From contig CAZHRC010000005.1 in assembly GCA_964533865.1 (NCBI GenBank), forward strand, positions 1-64,000: DNA of 64,000 nucleotides, written 5' to 3'. Positions within the stretch are counted from its first letter, which is position 1. Each line of letters opens with the position of its first letter. Positions 42,771-51,588 of this stretch are shown one piece after another. A model generated the notes under the pieces. That model saw only the letters and a list, made by a program, of their open reading frames with translations, was not told where the DNA came from and searched no databases. This DNA is from CAZHRC01 sp964533865 (GTDB lineage: Bacteria > Bacillota > Clostridia > Tissierellales > Peptoniphilaceae). A program made the translations under genes and the position numbers.

Positions 42771-43631
42771 ATGGAACGAAAGAAAATTAGTGTATGGATC
42801 CTTGTTGGTGTGATGCTTTTTCTAATATCTGGGTGTGGAAATCGAAATGCGAGTGGTGAAACAAAATCAAGTGAGACATCAGTCATTGAAACCAAGATTG
42901 ATGAGATAGATAAATCTCAACCAATAAAAGTAGGTTGCGTTTCGGGAGCTCTTACAGGCGATGTTTTTAATGTAGCTAAGGAAGTTCTTGAAGAAAAAGG
43001 ATATCAAGTGGAGGTTACACTTTTCTCTGATTTTAATGCACCCAATGCTGCTTTAAATGATGGAAGTATCGACTATAACTTCTATCAACACCTTCCATTT
43101 ATGAAGGCGTATAATGAATCAAAAAAGACGGAATTGGTTGAAGTAGGGGATGGAATTTATAGCGTCATTTATGGTTTATTTTCTAAGAAAATAACAGATC
43201 TACAAAACGTAGAAAAAGGTATGGTGGTTGCTATACCAAATGACAACGCAAATAGAAGAACCAATCTTACCATGCTTGAGGAAGCGGGTTTAATCAAGAT
43301 TAAAGAGGGAATCGAATTTCCTACCGTTCAGGATCTATCGGAGAATAAATACGATCTTCAATTTATCGAGATGGAAGGGACGATGACGGTTAGTGCTATA
43401 GAGGATGTTGATTTAGCCTGTGTTGATGTAACTAGGTGGGTAGCGAATGGTGGATCAGCAGAAGAGGCATTGGCGACGATTTCGCCGATTGAAAGCGCGC
43501 TTGTGTTGGTGACTAAGAAAGGTAATGAAGATACACCGCTGTCTGTGGAGATATTTAAAGCGCTAAAAAGTGATGAAGTTAAGATGTACTTAGAAAAAGA
43601 AAGCAAAGGGCAAGTGAACCCATTGTTCTAA
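42771..43631 (+). CDS. metQ: MetQ/NlpA-family substrate-binding lipoprotein 3
   Basis: This 286-residue lipoprotein has lipobox LISGC and a longer polar spacer after the lipid cysteine. Core blocks match its paralogues: KVGCVSGALTGDVFNV, NDGSIDYNFYQHLPFMKAYN, VAIPNDNANRRTNLTMLEEAGLI. Ligand-site segments differ again (DVTRWVANGGSAEEA). TTAAGGAGGAG precedes the ATG. It is closest to the methyltransferase genes, 85 bases upstream of the first. Confidence 0.92.
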   Translation: MERKKISVWILVGVMLFLISGCGNRNASGETKSSETSVIETKIDEIDKSQPIKVGCVSGALTGDVFNVAKEVLEEKGYQVEVTLFSDFNAPNAALNDGSIDYNFYQHLPFMKAYNESKKTELVEVGDGIYSVIYGLFSKKITDLQNVEKGMVVAIPNDNANRRTNLTMLEEAGLIKIKEGIEFPTVQDLSENKYDLQFIEMEGTMTVSAIEDVDLACVDVTRWVANGGSAEEALATISPIESALVLVTKKGNEDTPLSVEIFKALKSDEVKMYLEKESKGQVNPLF

Positions 43632-43716
43632 AGACAAGTCACCTTAAGTGATAACAACACAGCTAGGCAGGAGTGTATATGCTGCTGCTTGAATAGCGAA
43701 TTGAAGGGCGTGAATC

Positions 43717-44787
43717 ATGAATACACAAGAAATGACTTCAATTGAACGAATGGCTGCCTTTGTTAAAGGCGAACCGGTCGATAGGATACCAACGCTAGTT
43801 TCTTTAGGGGAGTCGGCTGTGTCACTACACGGCTATAGTGTAAAAGAATATAGTTTTGATTCTGATGTGATGGCTGACGTAGAGGCAAAAACGTATGAGA
43901 TGTTTAAACCTGATGGTGTCGGCATCTCTTTAACGTTAAGGGGGATTGCTGAAGCTATGGGGTCAGTGCTTGAATACAGAGATGGTTCTATCCCTTTAGT
44001 TTCCAAACCCATCGTGCAAAAACCGGAAGATCTTTTAAAGCTATCACCAACCAATCCGATTAAAGATGGAAGGCTTCCCATTATTTTAGAGGGTCTAGTT
44101 AAATTAAAGTATCGAGTAGGTCATGAAGTGGGAGTATCCGGGGCAATTGCTGGCCCTGTTTCCGTAGCCGTTGGTATTTGTGGGGCGGAGAATTTTTTGA
44201 AATGGACTAGAAAATTCCCGGATGAGATCAAGACCATGCTGGAGATAGTGGTGGAATCAAACAAGCGATACATTGACGAACTCGTAAATAGAGATATTAC
44301 AAGCGTTTCCATATCGGATCCTGTGACATCAACTGATCTACTTGGGAGAAGACAATTCCTAGAGTTTTCGTTGCCTTATTTTACTAACATGGTACATCAT
44401 ATTATTAAGGTAACTGGGAAAAAGCCATCGACACATATCTGTGGAAGGAGTGCAGGCATTTGGAAAGATATTGTTGAAACTGGGATTTCAAGTTTTAGCA
44501 TTGACAATGTTGAAGATCTTCAAGAGGCAAAAGAAGTTATGGGAAACGATGTAATTATTGTTGGAAATGTCCCACCGGTGGATGTCATGAAACTCGGTGA
44601 TAGACAAACGATCAGGGATGCTGTAAAATCCTGCATCCTTAAAGGACATAATTCTCCAAAGGGCTATATCATTAGCACGGGCTGTCAAGTGCCTATAGGT
44701 ACACCAAGAGAACATATCGAATACTATTTTGAAGCATGTCGAGAATTCGGTGCGTATCCTTTAAATATGGCGAAAATATCATCGTAA
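43717..44787 (+). CDS. UroD/MtaA-family corrinoid-linked methyltransferase A
   Basis: This 356-residue TIM-barrel protein of the uroporphyrinogen decarboxylase superfamily is nearest by eye to MtaA/CmuA methyltransferases. The zinc site His-x-Cys is in STHICGRS (about residue 233) and the third ligand is in ISTGCQVPIGTP near the C-terminus. Blocks GVSGAIAGPVSVAVGICG and ISDPVTSTDLLGRRQFLEF are typical. MtaA-like enzymes move methyl groups between a corrinoid protein and a thiol, while CmuA-type enzymes can use THF or halomethanes. The acceptor here is unknown. Confidence 0.88.
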   Translation: MNTQEMTSIERMAAFVKGEPVDRIPTLVSLGESAVSLHGYSVKEYSFDSDVMADVEAKTYEMFKPDGVGISLTLRGIAEAMGSVLEYRDGSIPLVSKPIVQKPEDLLKLSPTNPIKDGRLPIILEGLVKLKYRVGHEVGVSGAIAGPVSVAVGICGAENFLKWTRKFPDEIKTMLEIVVESNKRYIDELVNRDITSVSISDPVTSTDLLGRRQFLEFSLPYFTNMVHHIIKVTGKKPSTHICGRSAGIWKDIVETGISSFSIDNVEDLQEAKEVMGNDVIIVGNVPPVDVMKLGDRQTIRDAVKSCILKGHNSPKGYIISTGCQVPIGTPREHIEYYFEACREFGAYPLNMAKISS

Positions 44788-44836
44788 ATACGCCGAATAT
44801 TAACGGTGGATTGAAAACAAGGAGGAACTAGCGGCA

Positions 44837-45700
44837 GTGATTAGTGACTATAATTGTAGTTTAGAGGAAGTTATTGTTATTAATGAAGAGGTAAAAAAGC
44901 GGTTAAATCTTCGTTTTCCAGAAGCGTATTTAAATGCGGATTCCATGATGCGCATCGCTCTGTTCAGAAAAGACCAAAAGAAAGCTGCCTATTGTGAGCT
45001 TCCGTTTTGCCATACGGTAGAGGCAGAGGCCCTTGGTGGAGAGGTCGAATACGGTAATGAGAAAGTAGGTCCTCGAGCAAAGAGTTATGTTTATTCTTCA
45101 ATTGAGGAATTAATGGCTCTTAAACAAATAGATTTTTCGGAGGGAAGAATTTGCGAAGTTTTGTTAGCGTGCCAAATGCTCAAAGATCAAGGTGAAATGG
45201 TGGTGTTGGAAGTATCGGGTCCTTTCACTATTCTGAATGTTCTCATCGATCCAGTTCAGATTTTTAAAGCGATGCGCAGAAAACCTGATGATATAAAAAC
45301 GTTGTTTAGTAAGTTTGAAGCGATTATTATGAATTACATAGAAAAGGCTGTAGAACACGGGGTCGATGTCATTAGCTATGCGGATTCAGCTGGTGGGGTA
45401 AATATCTTGGGACCTAAAATGATGAAGCAAACGGTTGATGAATTCACATATCGTTTTTTGAAGAAAGTGGAGAACATTTTGGGCGACAAGACAATTGTTC
45501 ATTTGTGTCCTAAAACGACTTTGGCTCTCATAGGAACGGGGAAAGCAGAGTTTGTTGATTATTCGATCTCTGGGAAGTTAAGATATGATCAGGCGATACT
45601 AGAGGTCATTGGAAAGGTGAAACTCGTTGGACAAGGGTGTGTCAAAGAGGTGGACCGTATGATGACTAATGGAGTGATACAGGAAGTGCGTTTAGTATAA
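44837..45700 (+). CDS. UroD-family methyltransferase B (short form)
   Basis: At 287 residues this UroD-like protein is about 70 shorter than its two relatives. It begins with its own N-terminus (SDYNCSLEEVIVINEEV) and lacks the usual early barrel segment. It keeps SGPFTILNVLIDPVQIF, SYADSAGGVNILGPK, the His-x-Cys pair in IVHLCPKTT and a later cysteine in VGQGCVKEVD, so a zinc thiolate site is still possible. The divergent HLCP motif points to a role different from methyltransferase A. The start is GTG behind GGAGG, and the corrinoid protein gene follows 16 bases later. Confidence 0.82.
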   Translation: MISDYNCSLEEVIVINEEVKKRLNLRFPEAYLNADSMMRIALFRKDQKKAAYCELPFCHTVEAEALGGEVEYGNEKVGPRAKSYVYSSIEELMALKQIDFSEGRICEVLLACQMLKDQGEMVVLEVSGPFTILNVLIDPVQIFKAMRRKPDDIKTLFSKFEAIIMNYIEKAVEHGVDVISYADSAGGVNILGPKMMKQTVDEFTYRFLKKVENILGDKTIVHLCPKTTLALIGTGKAEFVDYSISGKLRYDQAILEVIGKVKLVGQGCVKEVDRMMTNGVIQEVRLV

Positions 45701-45716
45701 ACGCAGGAGGGGGATT

Positions 45717-46364
45717 ATGGTCAGGAGTAAAGAGGAATTATTAAAACGATTGGCAGAATGTGTCGTAGAAATGGAGGAAGAGGAGGTGGTAGTGGTTGCA
45801 GAAGAATATATTGCAGCCGGTTATCCTGCTTATGATGGAATCATGGAGGGGCTTGTCAAAGGGATGAATCAAGCGGGTGCGCTTTACGATGAAGAAGAGT
45901 ATTTTGTTACAGACATTTTATTGTGTTCAGATGCACTCTATGAAGGGCTAAATATCATGAAAGAAAATCTTTCTGAAATCGATGATTCGGAGAAAATAAA
46001 GGGCGTCATCGGAGTCGTAGAAGGCGACACGCATGATATTGGAAAGAATTTAGTGCGTATCATGATGGAGACAGCGGGTTTTGAAATGGTGGATTTGGGA
46101 AGGGATGTCCCATTAGATGATTTTGTGAGTAAGGCAAAAGAAATTGATGCAAAGCTGATTTGCATGTCAAGTCTCATGTCAACAACGATGGAAGGTATGG
46201 GGGTGGTCATTGAAAAGCTCAAAGAAGCGAATATTAGAGACAATGTGATAGTAATGGTAGGTGGTGGCCCTGTATCTTCTAAATTTGCAGAGATGATCGG
46301 AGCAGATGGCTACTCTGAGAATGCTGTTGAGGCTGTTAGGGTAGCAAAGAGATTGCTAGATTGA
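45717..46364 (+). CDS. Methyltransferase corrinoid protein
   Basis: This 215-residue protein carries a cobalamin as methyl shuttle. Residues 1-85 form the helical cap (EEYIAAGYPAYDGIMEGLVKGM). Residues 90-215 form the Rossmann B12 domain with the base-off ligand motif EGDTHDIGKNLV (His in DxHxxG), the SxL motif in CMSSLMSTT and the GG near VMVGGGPVSS. It is the centre of the system, with methyltransferases on both sides and the activator downstream. AGGAGGGGG precedes the ATG. Confidence 0.94.
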   Translation: MVRSKEELLKRLAECVVEMEEEEVVVVAEEYIAAGYPAYDGIMEGLVKGMNQAGALYDEEEYFVTDILLCSDALYEGLNIMKENLSEIDDSEKIKGVIGVVEGDTHDIGKNLVRIMMETAGFEMVDLGRDVPLDDFVSKAKEIDAKLICMSSLMSTTMEGMGVVIEKLKEANIRDNVIVMVGGGPVSSKFAEMIGADGYSENAVEAVRVAKRLLD

Positions 46365-46448
46365 TATGTGACGAGAACAGATATCGTAAACAAAGACAGT
46401 GCTAAAAATTCAAAGAAGATACCTACGTAACAACTAGAGGAAGGATAA

Positions 46449-48062
46449 ATGGCATCCATTCGAATACACAAAACAGAAAAAGTAATAGAGGCAAAAGACG
46501 GAACACCGCTTCTTCGCGCGTTACTTGATGCGCAGATGTACATCGAGAACCCGTGCAATGGTATGGGTAACTGCGGCAAGTGCAAAGTGCGCCTTTGGGA
46601 TGACGAGGATCTGAAAGGTACAAAATCGATGGCGCGATCAACCCATGAGAGTGGGCAAAAGGGCGAGATTTACCTAGCTTGTCAATACGAAGTGCTTGGC
46701 GATATCGAGGTTGAGATCCTATCGAAGGAATACAATCATCAGATTCTGACGTCAGGACATGTACCTGATTTTGAAATCGATGGGCAAGCGTCTGGTTATG
46801 GTGTGGCAATGGATATAGGGACGACGACAGTAGTTGCCGAGCTAGTTGTTTTACTCACTGGAGAGGTGTTAGAATCCATATCAATGCTTAATGCACAAAA
46901 AGTCTATGGATTAGATGTACTTACACGAATCACGCATGAATACACTCATGGAGAATCCGGTATTACCGCTCTTCAAACGATTCTGGTCAATTCTATCGAT
47001 GAAATGTTGATAGAGGTATGCACTATGGCAGGCATCCACCCAGGAGAAATTTCTAGAATTAGCATTTCAGCTAATACTACGATGGTTCACATGTTGTTGG
47101 GATTTGATGCAAGAACGCTAGGAAGATATCCCTATATTACGACGAGCGTGGATGCTATTGAAGTACAAGCAACCGATATCGGTATCTGTACAGCAAATCG
47201 AGCGATAGTCTATTGTTTGCCTCATGTATCTGCGTATATCGGAGCAGACGTTGTATCAGGGGTTTATGTTTGCCGATTCCATGAGGGAAGGGAAACAGCA
47301 CTATTTATTGATATTGGAACTAATGGGGAGATCGCGCTATCCATCGATGGCGAAATTATTTGTTGTTCCTGTGCAGCTGGGCCTGCTTTGGAAGGGATGA
47401 ATATTGAACATGGGATGAGAGCCGCCGAAGGGGCAGTGGAAGCGGTGAGGATTTCTCATCGGGGTGTACAAATCACTACTATTAACGGTAAAGCGCCGGT
47501 GGGTATTTGTGGAAGCGGCATCCTTTCAGCGGTAAATGAATTACTTCACAAAGGTCTTGTTAAAAGCAGCGGAGCATTTATTAAAAAAGAAGAGCTTAGC
47601 GAAAACGATTATAGGCAATCTTTGATTCGTCTTAATGGGTCGAAACGCGAGTTTGTTCTAAGTGAAGAACCAAAGTTAATTGTCACACAAAAAGACATTC
47701 GCCAAGTTCAACTGGCTAAAGGAGCGATACTTTCGGGATTGGTCGCTTTGATGAAGCAAGCGGAGATTACCTTTTCAAACATCGAAACGGTTTACATCGC
47801 AGGACAATTTGGTGCATTTCTTCCCGAAGAATCTTTGATTGGTGTTGGCATTCTACCTGAAGAGTGTAGAGGAAAACTGGTTTATGTGGGAAATTCTTCT
47901 AAAACAGGTGCCTACATGAGTTTATTATCTCAAAGGGCGAAGAGAGAAATCGAAAAGCTTGCGAAAAAAATGAAATACATCGAACTTGCTCTCATTGAGG
48001 ATTACGAAAAAATACTCATGGAATCGATGAGATTTCCAGAATATATCGATGAGGGATTATAG
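46449..48062 (+). CDS. RACo-type reductive activator of corrinoid protein
   Basis: This 537-residue activator re-reduces inactive cob(II)alamin to cob(I) using ATP. The N-terminal 2Fe-2S ferredoxin domain has CNGMGNCGKCKVRL and CQYEV. A linker and a large ASKHA ATPase/DUF4445 domain follow (GVAMDIGTTTVVAELV, ISISANTTMVHMLLG, FIDIGTNGEIALS, GICGSGILSAVNELL, IAGQFGAFLPEESLIGVG). This is the partner expected for corrinoid methyltransferase systems in bacteria. AGAGGAAGG precedes the ATG. Confidence 0.93.
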   Translation: MASIRIHKTEKVIEAKDGTPLLRALLDAQMYIENPCNGMGNCGKCKVRLWDDEDLKGTKSMARSTHESGQKGEIYLACQYEVLGDIEVEILSKEYNHQILTSGHVPDFEIDGQASGYGVAMDIGTTTVVAELVVLLTGEVLESISMLNAQKVYGLDVLTRITHEYTHGESGITALQTILVNSIDEMLIEVCTMAGIHPGEISRISISANTTMVHMLLGFDARTLGRYPYITTSVDAIEVQATDIGICTANRAIVYCLPHVSAYIGADVVSGVYVCRFHEGRETALFIDIGTNGEIALSIDGEIICCSCAAGPALEGMNIEHGMRAAEGAVEAVRISHRGVQITTINGKAPVGICGSGILSAVNELLHKGLVKSSGAFIKKEELSENDYRQSLIRLNGSKREFVLSEEPKLIVTQKDIRQVQLAKGAILSGLVALMKQAEITFSNIETVYIAGQFGAFLPEESLIGVGILPEECRGKLVYVGNSSKTGAYMSLLSQRAKREIEKLAKKMKYIELALIEDYEKILMESMRFPEYIDEGL

Positions 48063-48234
48063 CTACAAATATATTACTGAAGAGGGTATTTCATTGGAAA
48101 GCAGCAATGGATCCAATGGAAGAGAAGGTGGAGAAAAGATCGAAACCAAGGGAAGAATGGCTGACGAAGCGAATTTTTGCCGATGAACTAATATGATTAA
48201 ACTGGTATACAAGAAAGAATGGGGATGTAAAAGT

Positions 48235-49362
48235 ATGGATTATGCTAGACTAAAAGAGTTAATGGCTAATCAAGAATTCGAAATGACGGCGGGTGAGCGG
48301 TTGAAGGCTTATCTAGCGGGTGATGAGGTGGACTGTATCCCGTATAGCCTAATGGAGATCGAACAGGCTCTCGCCGCGATTTATGGATACACTTCCAAGC
48401 AAGTTCGTGAAGACTTTGAAGTTATGGCTAAACTCATACGAGCCAAGAAAGAAGATTATGGTGTAGACGGGATTGGTACTGGGCTAGGCCTGCGCACATT
48501 GGGAGAAGCTCTCGGGTCAGAACTCGAATATCCAGAAATAGGTATTGAGCACGTCAAGAAGTACGTCTTAATGGACTATGGGAACTTTAATAAGTTGGTG
48601 ATACCTGATCCCAGAGAAAATGGGGTGTTATCATCGTTACTCGACGACACTAGAAAATTGATCGACCATTTCCCGGACATGGAACTATCAACATGGGTCT
48701 GCGGCCCTCTGTCGGCAGCGTCTGCAATACGACCTGTGGAGCATCTGCTTCGAGATACGAGAAAAAATCCAGCTAAGCTCCGTGAACTTTTTCAGTTATG
48801 CGTAGATAGTGCTGTCCGGTGGTTGGAAGTTTTCCGTGAAGAGTTTGGTCCCGTATCGGTATTGATAGCGGACCCTGTGACCAGTACGAGCATGTTGAGC
48901 AAAAAGCAATTTGATGAGTTTTCATTGCCTTACTTGTCAGATTTGGTACGTCGAACTACCGAAATAATGGGTGATAAACCCACTATGCACATTTGTGGTA
49001 AATCAAAGGAATTGTGGTTAGACCTCAAAAATATTGGGATAAGCACTTTCAGCATTGATAATTGTGAAGATATCGGTGAAGCAAGAGACATATTAGGGGA
49101 TAAACTCTTTCTAGTTGGAAATATTCCGCCAGTTGATGTTTTTAGAAATGGAAGTATCGAAGATGTGATCGACGCATGTAAGGAGTGTATGCGTAAGGCT
49201 GGGGACAGTCCGAAGGGTTATATGATAGAAGCGGGTTGCGATATACCGATAGGAACACCTGTCGAAAATTTAGATGCCTTTATCTATGCGGTGCGAAAAT
49301 ATGGAAAGGGAGCTAGGATTGGCCATATGCCGAAGGGAATGCTTGATGTCTCAAATCAATGA
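48235..49362 (+). CDS. UroD/MtaA-family corrinoid-linked methyltransferase C
   Basis: This protein of about 375 residues is related to methyltransferase A: VCGPLSAASAIRPVEHLL, IADPVTSTSMLSKKQFDEF, the zinc motif TMHICGKSK and the third ligand in IEAGCDIPIGTP. It has its own N-terminal extension (ELMANQEFEMTAGERL). The start is placed at ATG 48235 behind GGGGATG. An in-frame ATG at 48193 is possible. It stands 170 bases after the activator and ends before a strong terminator, closing the cluster. The two A/C-type enzymes could be the substrate-side and THF-side transferases; which is which is unknown. Confidence 0.87.
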   Translation: MDYARLKELMANQEFEMTAGERLKAYLAGDEVDCIPYSLMEIEQALAAIYGYTSKQVREDFEVMAKLIRAKKEDYGVDGIGTGLGLRTLGEALGSELEYPEIGIEHVKKYVLMDYGNFNKLVIPDPRENGVLSSLLDDTRKLIDHFPDMELSTWVCGPLSAASAIRPVEHLLRDTRKNPAKLRELFQLCVDSAVRWLEVFREEFGPVSVLIADPVTSTSMLSKKQFDEFSLPYLSDLVRRTTEIMGDKPTMHICGKSKELWLDLKNIGISTFSIDNCEDIGEARDILGDKLFLVGNIPPVDVFRNGSIEDVIDACKECMRKAGDSPKGYMIEAGCDIPIGTPVENLDAFIYAVRKYGKGARIGHMPKGMLDVSNQ

Positions 49363-49422
49363 TCTGCAGAACTTCTAGGATTTGCAGGATAAAAGAGCGG
49401 TTAAGCGATTCCTTAGAATCCT

Positions 49423-49466
49423 TAAAAAAGTCGGCCGATTCCATTGGAATGGGCCGACTTCTTTAT
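49423..49466. terminator. Rho-independent terminator at the end of the methyltransferase cluster
   Basis: AAGTCGGCC and GGCCGACTT with an inner ATTCC/GGAAT pair form a long stem with A-rich and T-rich flanks. It closes the 38.9-49.4 kb block. Confidence 0.88.
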
Positions 49467-49589
49467 TGCTTTTTACTTCACGGGAAGGGTATAGGCGAGG
49501 AAAGAGGAGGCTGGTGATCGTCGAGATATTTTTGATCAGCAACAAATGTAATAGGTTTAAAGTTTCGACTTCGTTATCAGTGGATCCTT

Positions 49590-50891
49590 TTACTCAAACG
49601 ACCGCTCATCTATAACCCGTTTCGATTTACCTTCGGTTCTTGGTAGGGAATGAGGTTCTCGTAGGGAGATGGCCACTTTAATCCCTGTGACCGACTGGAT
49701 TTCGGCGGCGACTCGGTCCCTTAGGCGATTGATTTCTCGAAGGTCGTCGATGCTCATGGTGGTGTCGAGTTCACAAGCTACCTCGATGGAATCGAGAGAG
49801 TTGACGCGGCGGACGGTGATGAGATAGTGAGGGGAGATGCCTTCGCATCTCAGAAGGGCTTCTTCGATTTGGGATGGGAAGACGTTGACGCCTTTTATGA
49901 TGAGCATGTCGTCGGTGCGACCGCGTAGGCGTTCGATGCGGCGGTGAGTCCTTCCGCATGGACAGGGTTCGGGCAAGATTCGGGTGATGTCCCGGGTGCG
50001 GTAGCGCACTAGGGGCATAGCTTCTTTTTTGAGGGAAGTGAGCACCAGTTCGCCGTACTGACCATCGGGAACGGGTTCTAAGGTATCGGGGTCTATGATT
50101 TCAATGAAGAAGAGATCTTCCCAGATGTGAAGGCCGTTTTGCTCTTCACACTCGATGCCCACCGATGGGCCGTACATTTCAGACAGGCCGTAGAGGTTGT
50201 GTGCTTTGATGCCGAGTTTGGCTTGGATTTGTTGGCGCATTTCTTCCGTCCATGGTTCGCCACCAAAGACGCCGCTTTTGAGCTTTAAGCGATTGAGGTC
50301 GATACCGCGCTTTTGTAATTCATCCCCTAAGTAGATAGCGTAGGAAGGGGTAGCGCCCATAAAGGTGGTGCCAAGGTCTTCCATAAGCATCAATTGCTTT
50401 GCCGTATTGCCGGTAGAGCTGGGGATGGTGGTAGCCCCGATATTTTCAGAACCGTAGTGCATGCCGAGCCCTCCAGTAAATAATCCGTAGCCGTGGGCGT
50501 TTTGTACGACGGATGTATGGTCACAACCTGCTGCCATGAGGGCGCGGCTCATCATTTCGATCCAGGTGTCAATGTCGTTTTGGGTATAACCGACGACGGT
50601 GGGTTTGCCGGTGGTGCCAGATGACACGTGTAGGCGCACCACATCGTCCAAAGGCACAGCAAAAAGGCCATAAGGGTAGTTGTCCCTTAGGTCATACTTT
50701 ACAGTGAAGGGCAGCTCTCTAATGGCTTCTAACGAGGTGATAGAAGAGATATCTATGCCTGCATCGTCGTATGTTTTTTTATAAAAGGGGACGTTGTCAT
50801 AAACGAGGGCGAGGGTTTCTTTAAACCGATCCAATTGAATTTGCAATAGGTCTTCTCTACCTATGGTTTCTGCTTCTTTGTTCCAAAACAT
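49590..50891 (-). CDS. paaK: Phenylacetate-CoA ligase family protein, copy 2
   Basis: This 433-residue AMP-forming CoA ligase is strongly similar to copy 1 at 34.2-35.4 kb: HVSSGTTGKPTVVGYTQND, GVFGGEPWTEEMRQ, YGLSEMYGPSVGIE, YRTRDITRI and CPCGRTHRRIERLRGRTDDM, ending EPHSLPRTEGKSKRVID. Its substrate is an aryl- or branched-chain carboxylic acid. It has its own T-box leader with the same specifier-region sequence as copy 1, so both respond to the same amino acid. No ACT gene follows this copy. Confidence 0.92.
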   Translation of the reverse strand: MFWNKEAETIGREDLLQIQLDRFKETLALVYDNVPFYKKTYDDAGIDISSITSLEAIRELPFTVKYDLRDNYPYGLFAVPLDDVVRLHVSSGTTGKPTVVGYTQNDIDTWIEMMSRALMAAGCDHTSVVQNAHGYGLFTGGLGMHYGSENIGATTIPSSTGNTAKQLMLMEDLGTTFMGATPSYAIYLGDELQKRGIDLNRLKLKSGVFGGEPWTEEMRQQIQAKLGIKAHNLYGLSEMYGPSVGIECEEQNGLHIWEDLFFIEIIDPDTLEPVPDGQYGELVLTSLKKEAMPLVRYRTRDITRILPEPCPCGRTHRRIERLRGRTDDMLIIKGVNVFPSQIEEALLRCEGISPHYLITVRRVNSLDSIEVACELDTTMSIDDLREINRLRDRVAAEIQSVTGIKVAISLREPHSLPRTEGKSKRVIDERSFE

Positions 50892-50903
50892 GTTTGCCTC
50901 CTA

Positions 50904-51131
50904 AAAAATAAAAGCCCCGTCCCTATAGGACGAGGCTCTGCTCGCGGTACCACCTAAATTGATATTTCTATCCTCTTAATCTTCTATAACGGGAAGTCCC
51001 GAAGTTGTCTACTTGGTTTCAACAAATCGCTCCAGAGTGTATGTTCACCATTTATCGCCAGTGCTTTGCACCACACAGCACCTCTCTAAAGACTTTAAAT
51101 GGATACTTTTCTCCCTCAACGCGTTAAAATA
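50904..51131 (-). promoter_or_regulatory. T-box leader of paaK copy 2
   Basis: The minus strand shows GAGAAAAGTA, AGAGAG, GTGGTG, GGAGC and TCCCGTTAT. The T-box AATTTAGGTGGTACCGCGAG (about 50941-50960 complement) and the terminator GCCTCGTCC/GGACGGGGC with a U run follow. The specifier region is GGAGCGATTTGTTG (51020-51033 complement), matching copy 1's GGAGCAATTTGCTT at the candidate codon. Confidence 0.92.
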
Positions 51132-51161
51132 ATTATAGCAAAAACCAATGTTAACTGTCAA
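51132..51161 (-). promoter_or_regulatory. Promoter of the T-box/paaK copy 2 gene
   Basis: TTGACA (51156-51161), an 18-base spacer and TATAAT (51132-51137) on the minus strand, with an extra TGC just before the -10 (extended -10). Confidence 0.8.
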
Positions 51162-51260
51162 GGCGTCTAACGTTGGTTTTCTTGTAAGAACCGCCCTCCT
51201 ATGATAAGATAACTTCACGAAAGTTTATCGAAGAGCGACAAATAATGGAGGATGAATTCT

Positions 51261-51554
51261 ATGACTTATAGCATAGCGAGTTTAGCTCTCGGGTTGATGG
51301 CGTGGGGGCTTCCTATCATTGGGGTGAAGCGCAATACCGCCAATAAGCAACGGTATAGCATTGGGAGTTTTATGGTGTGCGCTGTTGCTCTGGTGTTTCA
51401 ATTCTTTGACATCAATCGCAGGGTACGCATTGGCGACTATGCGGCCATTGAGGATACGATCGGCGCCCTGGGCTGGGTGGCGGTAATCCTCGTATCAGGC
51501 ACTTTCATTTCTATTCTGCTGTTGGCAAAATACAAAACCGTAAAGAAAGGCTAG
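51261..51554 (+). CDS. Small membrane protein, unknown function
   Basis: This 97-residue protein has three likely helices (about 3-22, 35-50, 70-90) and a basic tail, KYKTVKKG. ATG 51261 stands nine bases after GGAGG. An in-frame ATG nine bases earlier abuts the ribosome site and is unlikely. It is the first gene of a likely operon with a DUF6483-like protein and a two-component system. Its function is unknown. Confidence 0.7.
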   Translation: MTYSIASLALGLMAWGLPIIGVKRNTANKQRYSIGSFMVCAVALVFQFFDINRRVRIGDYAAIEDTIGALGWVAVILVSGTFISILLLAKYKTVKKG

Positions 51555-51588
51555 TTTTTAAACATCCCAGAAAAGGCAGGTGAGTTTT

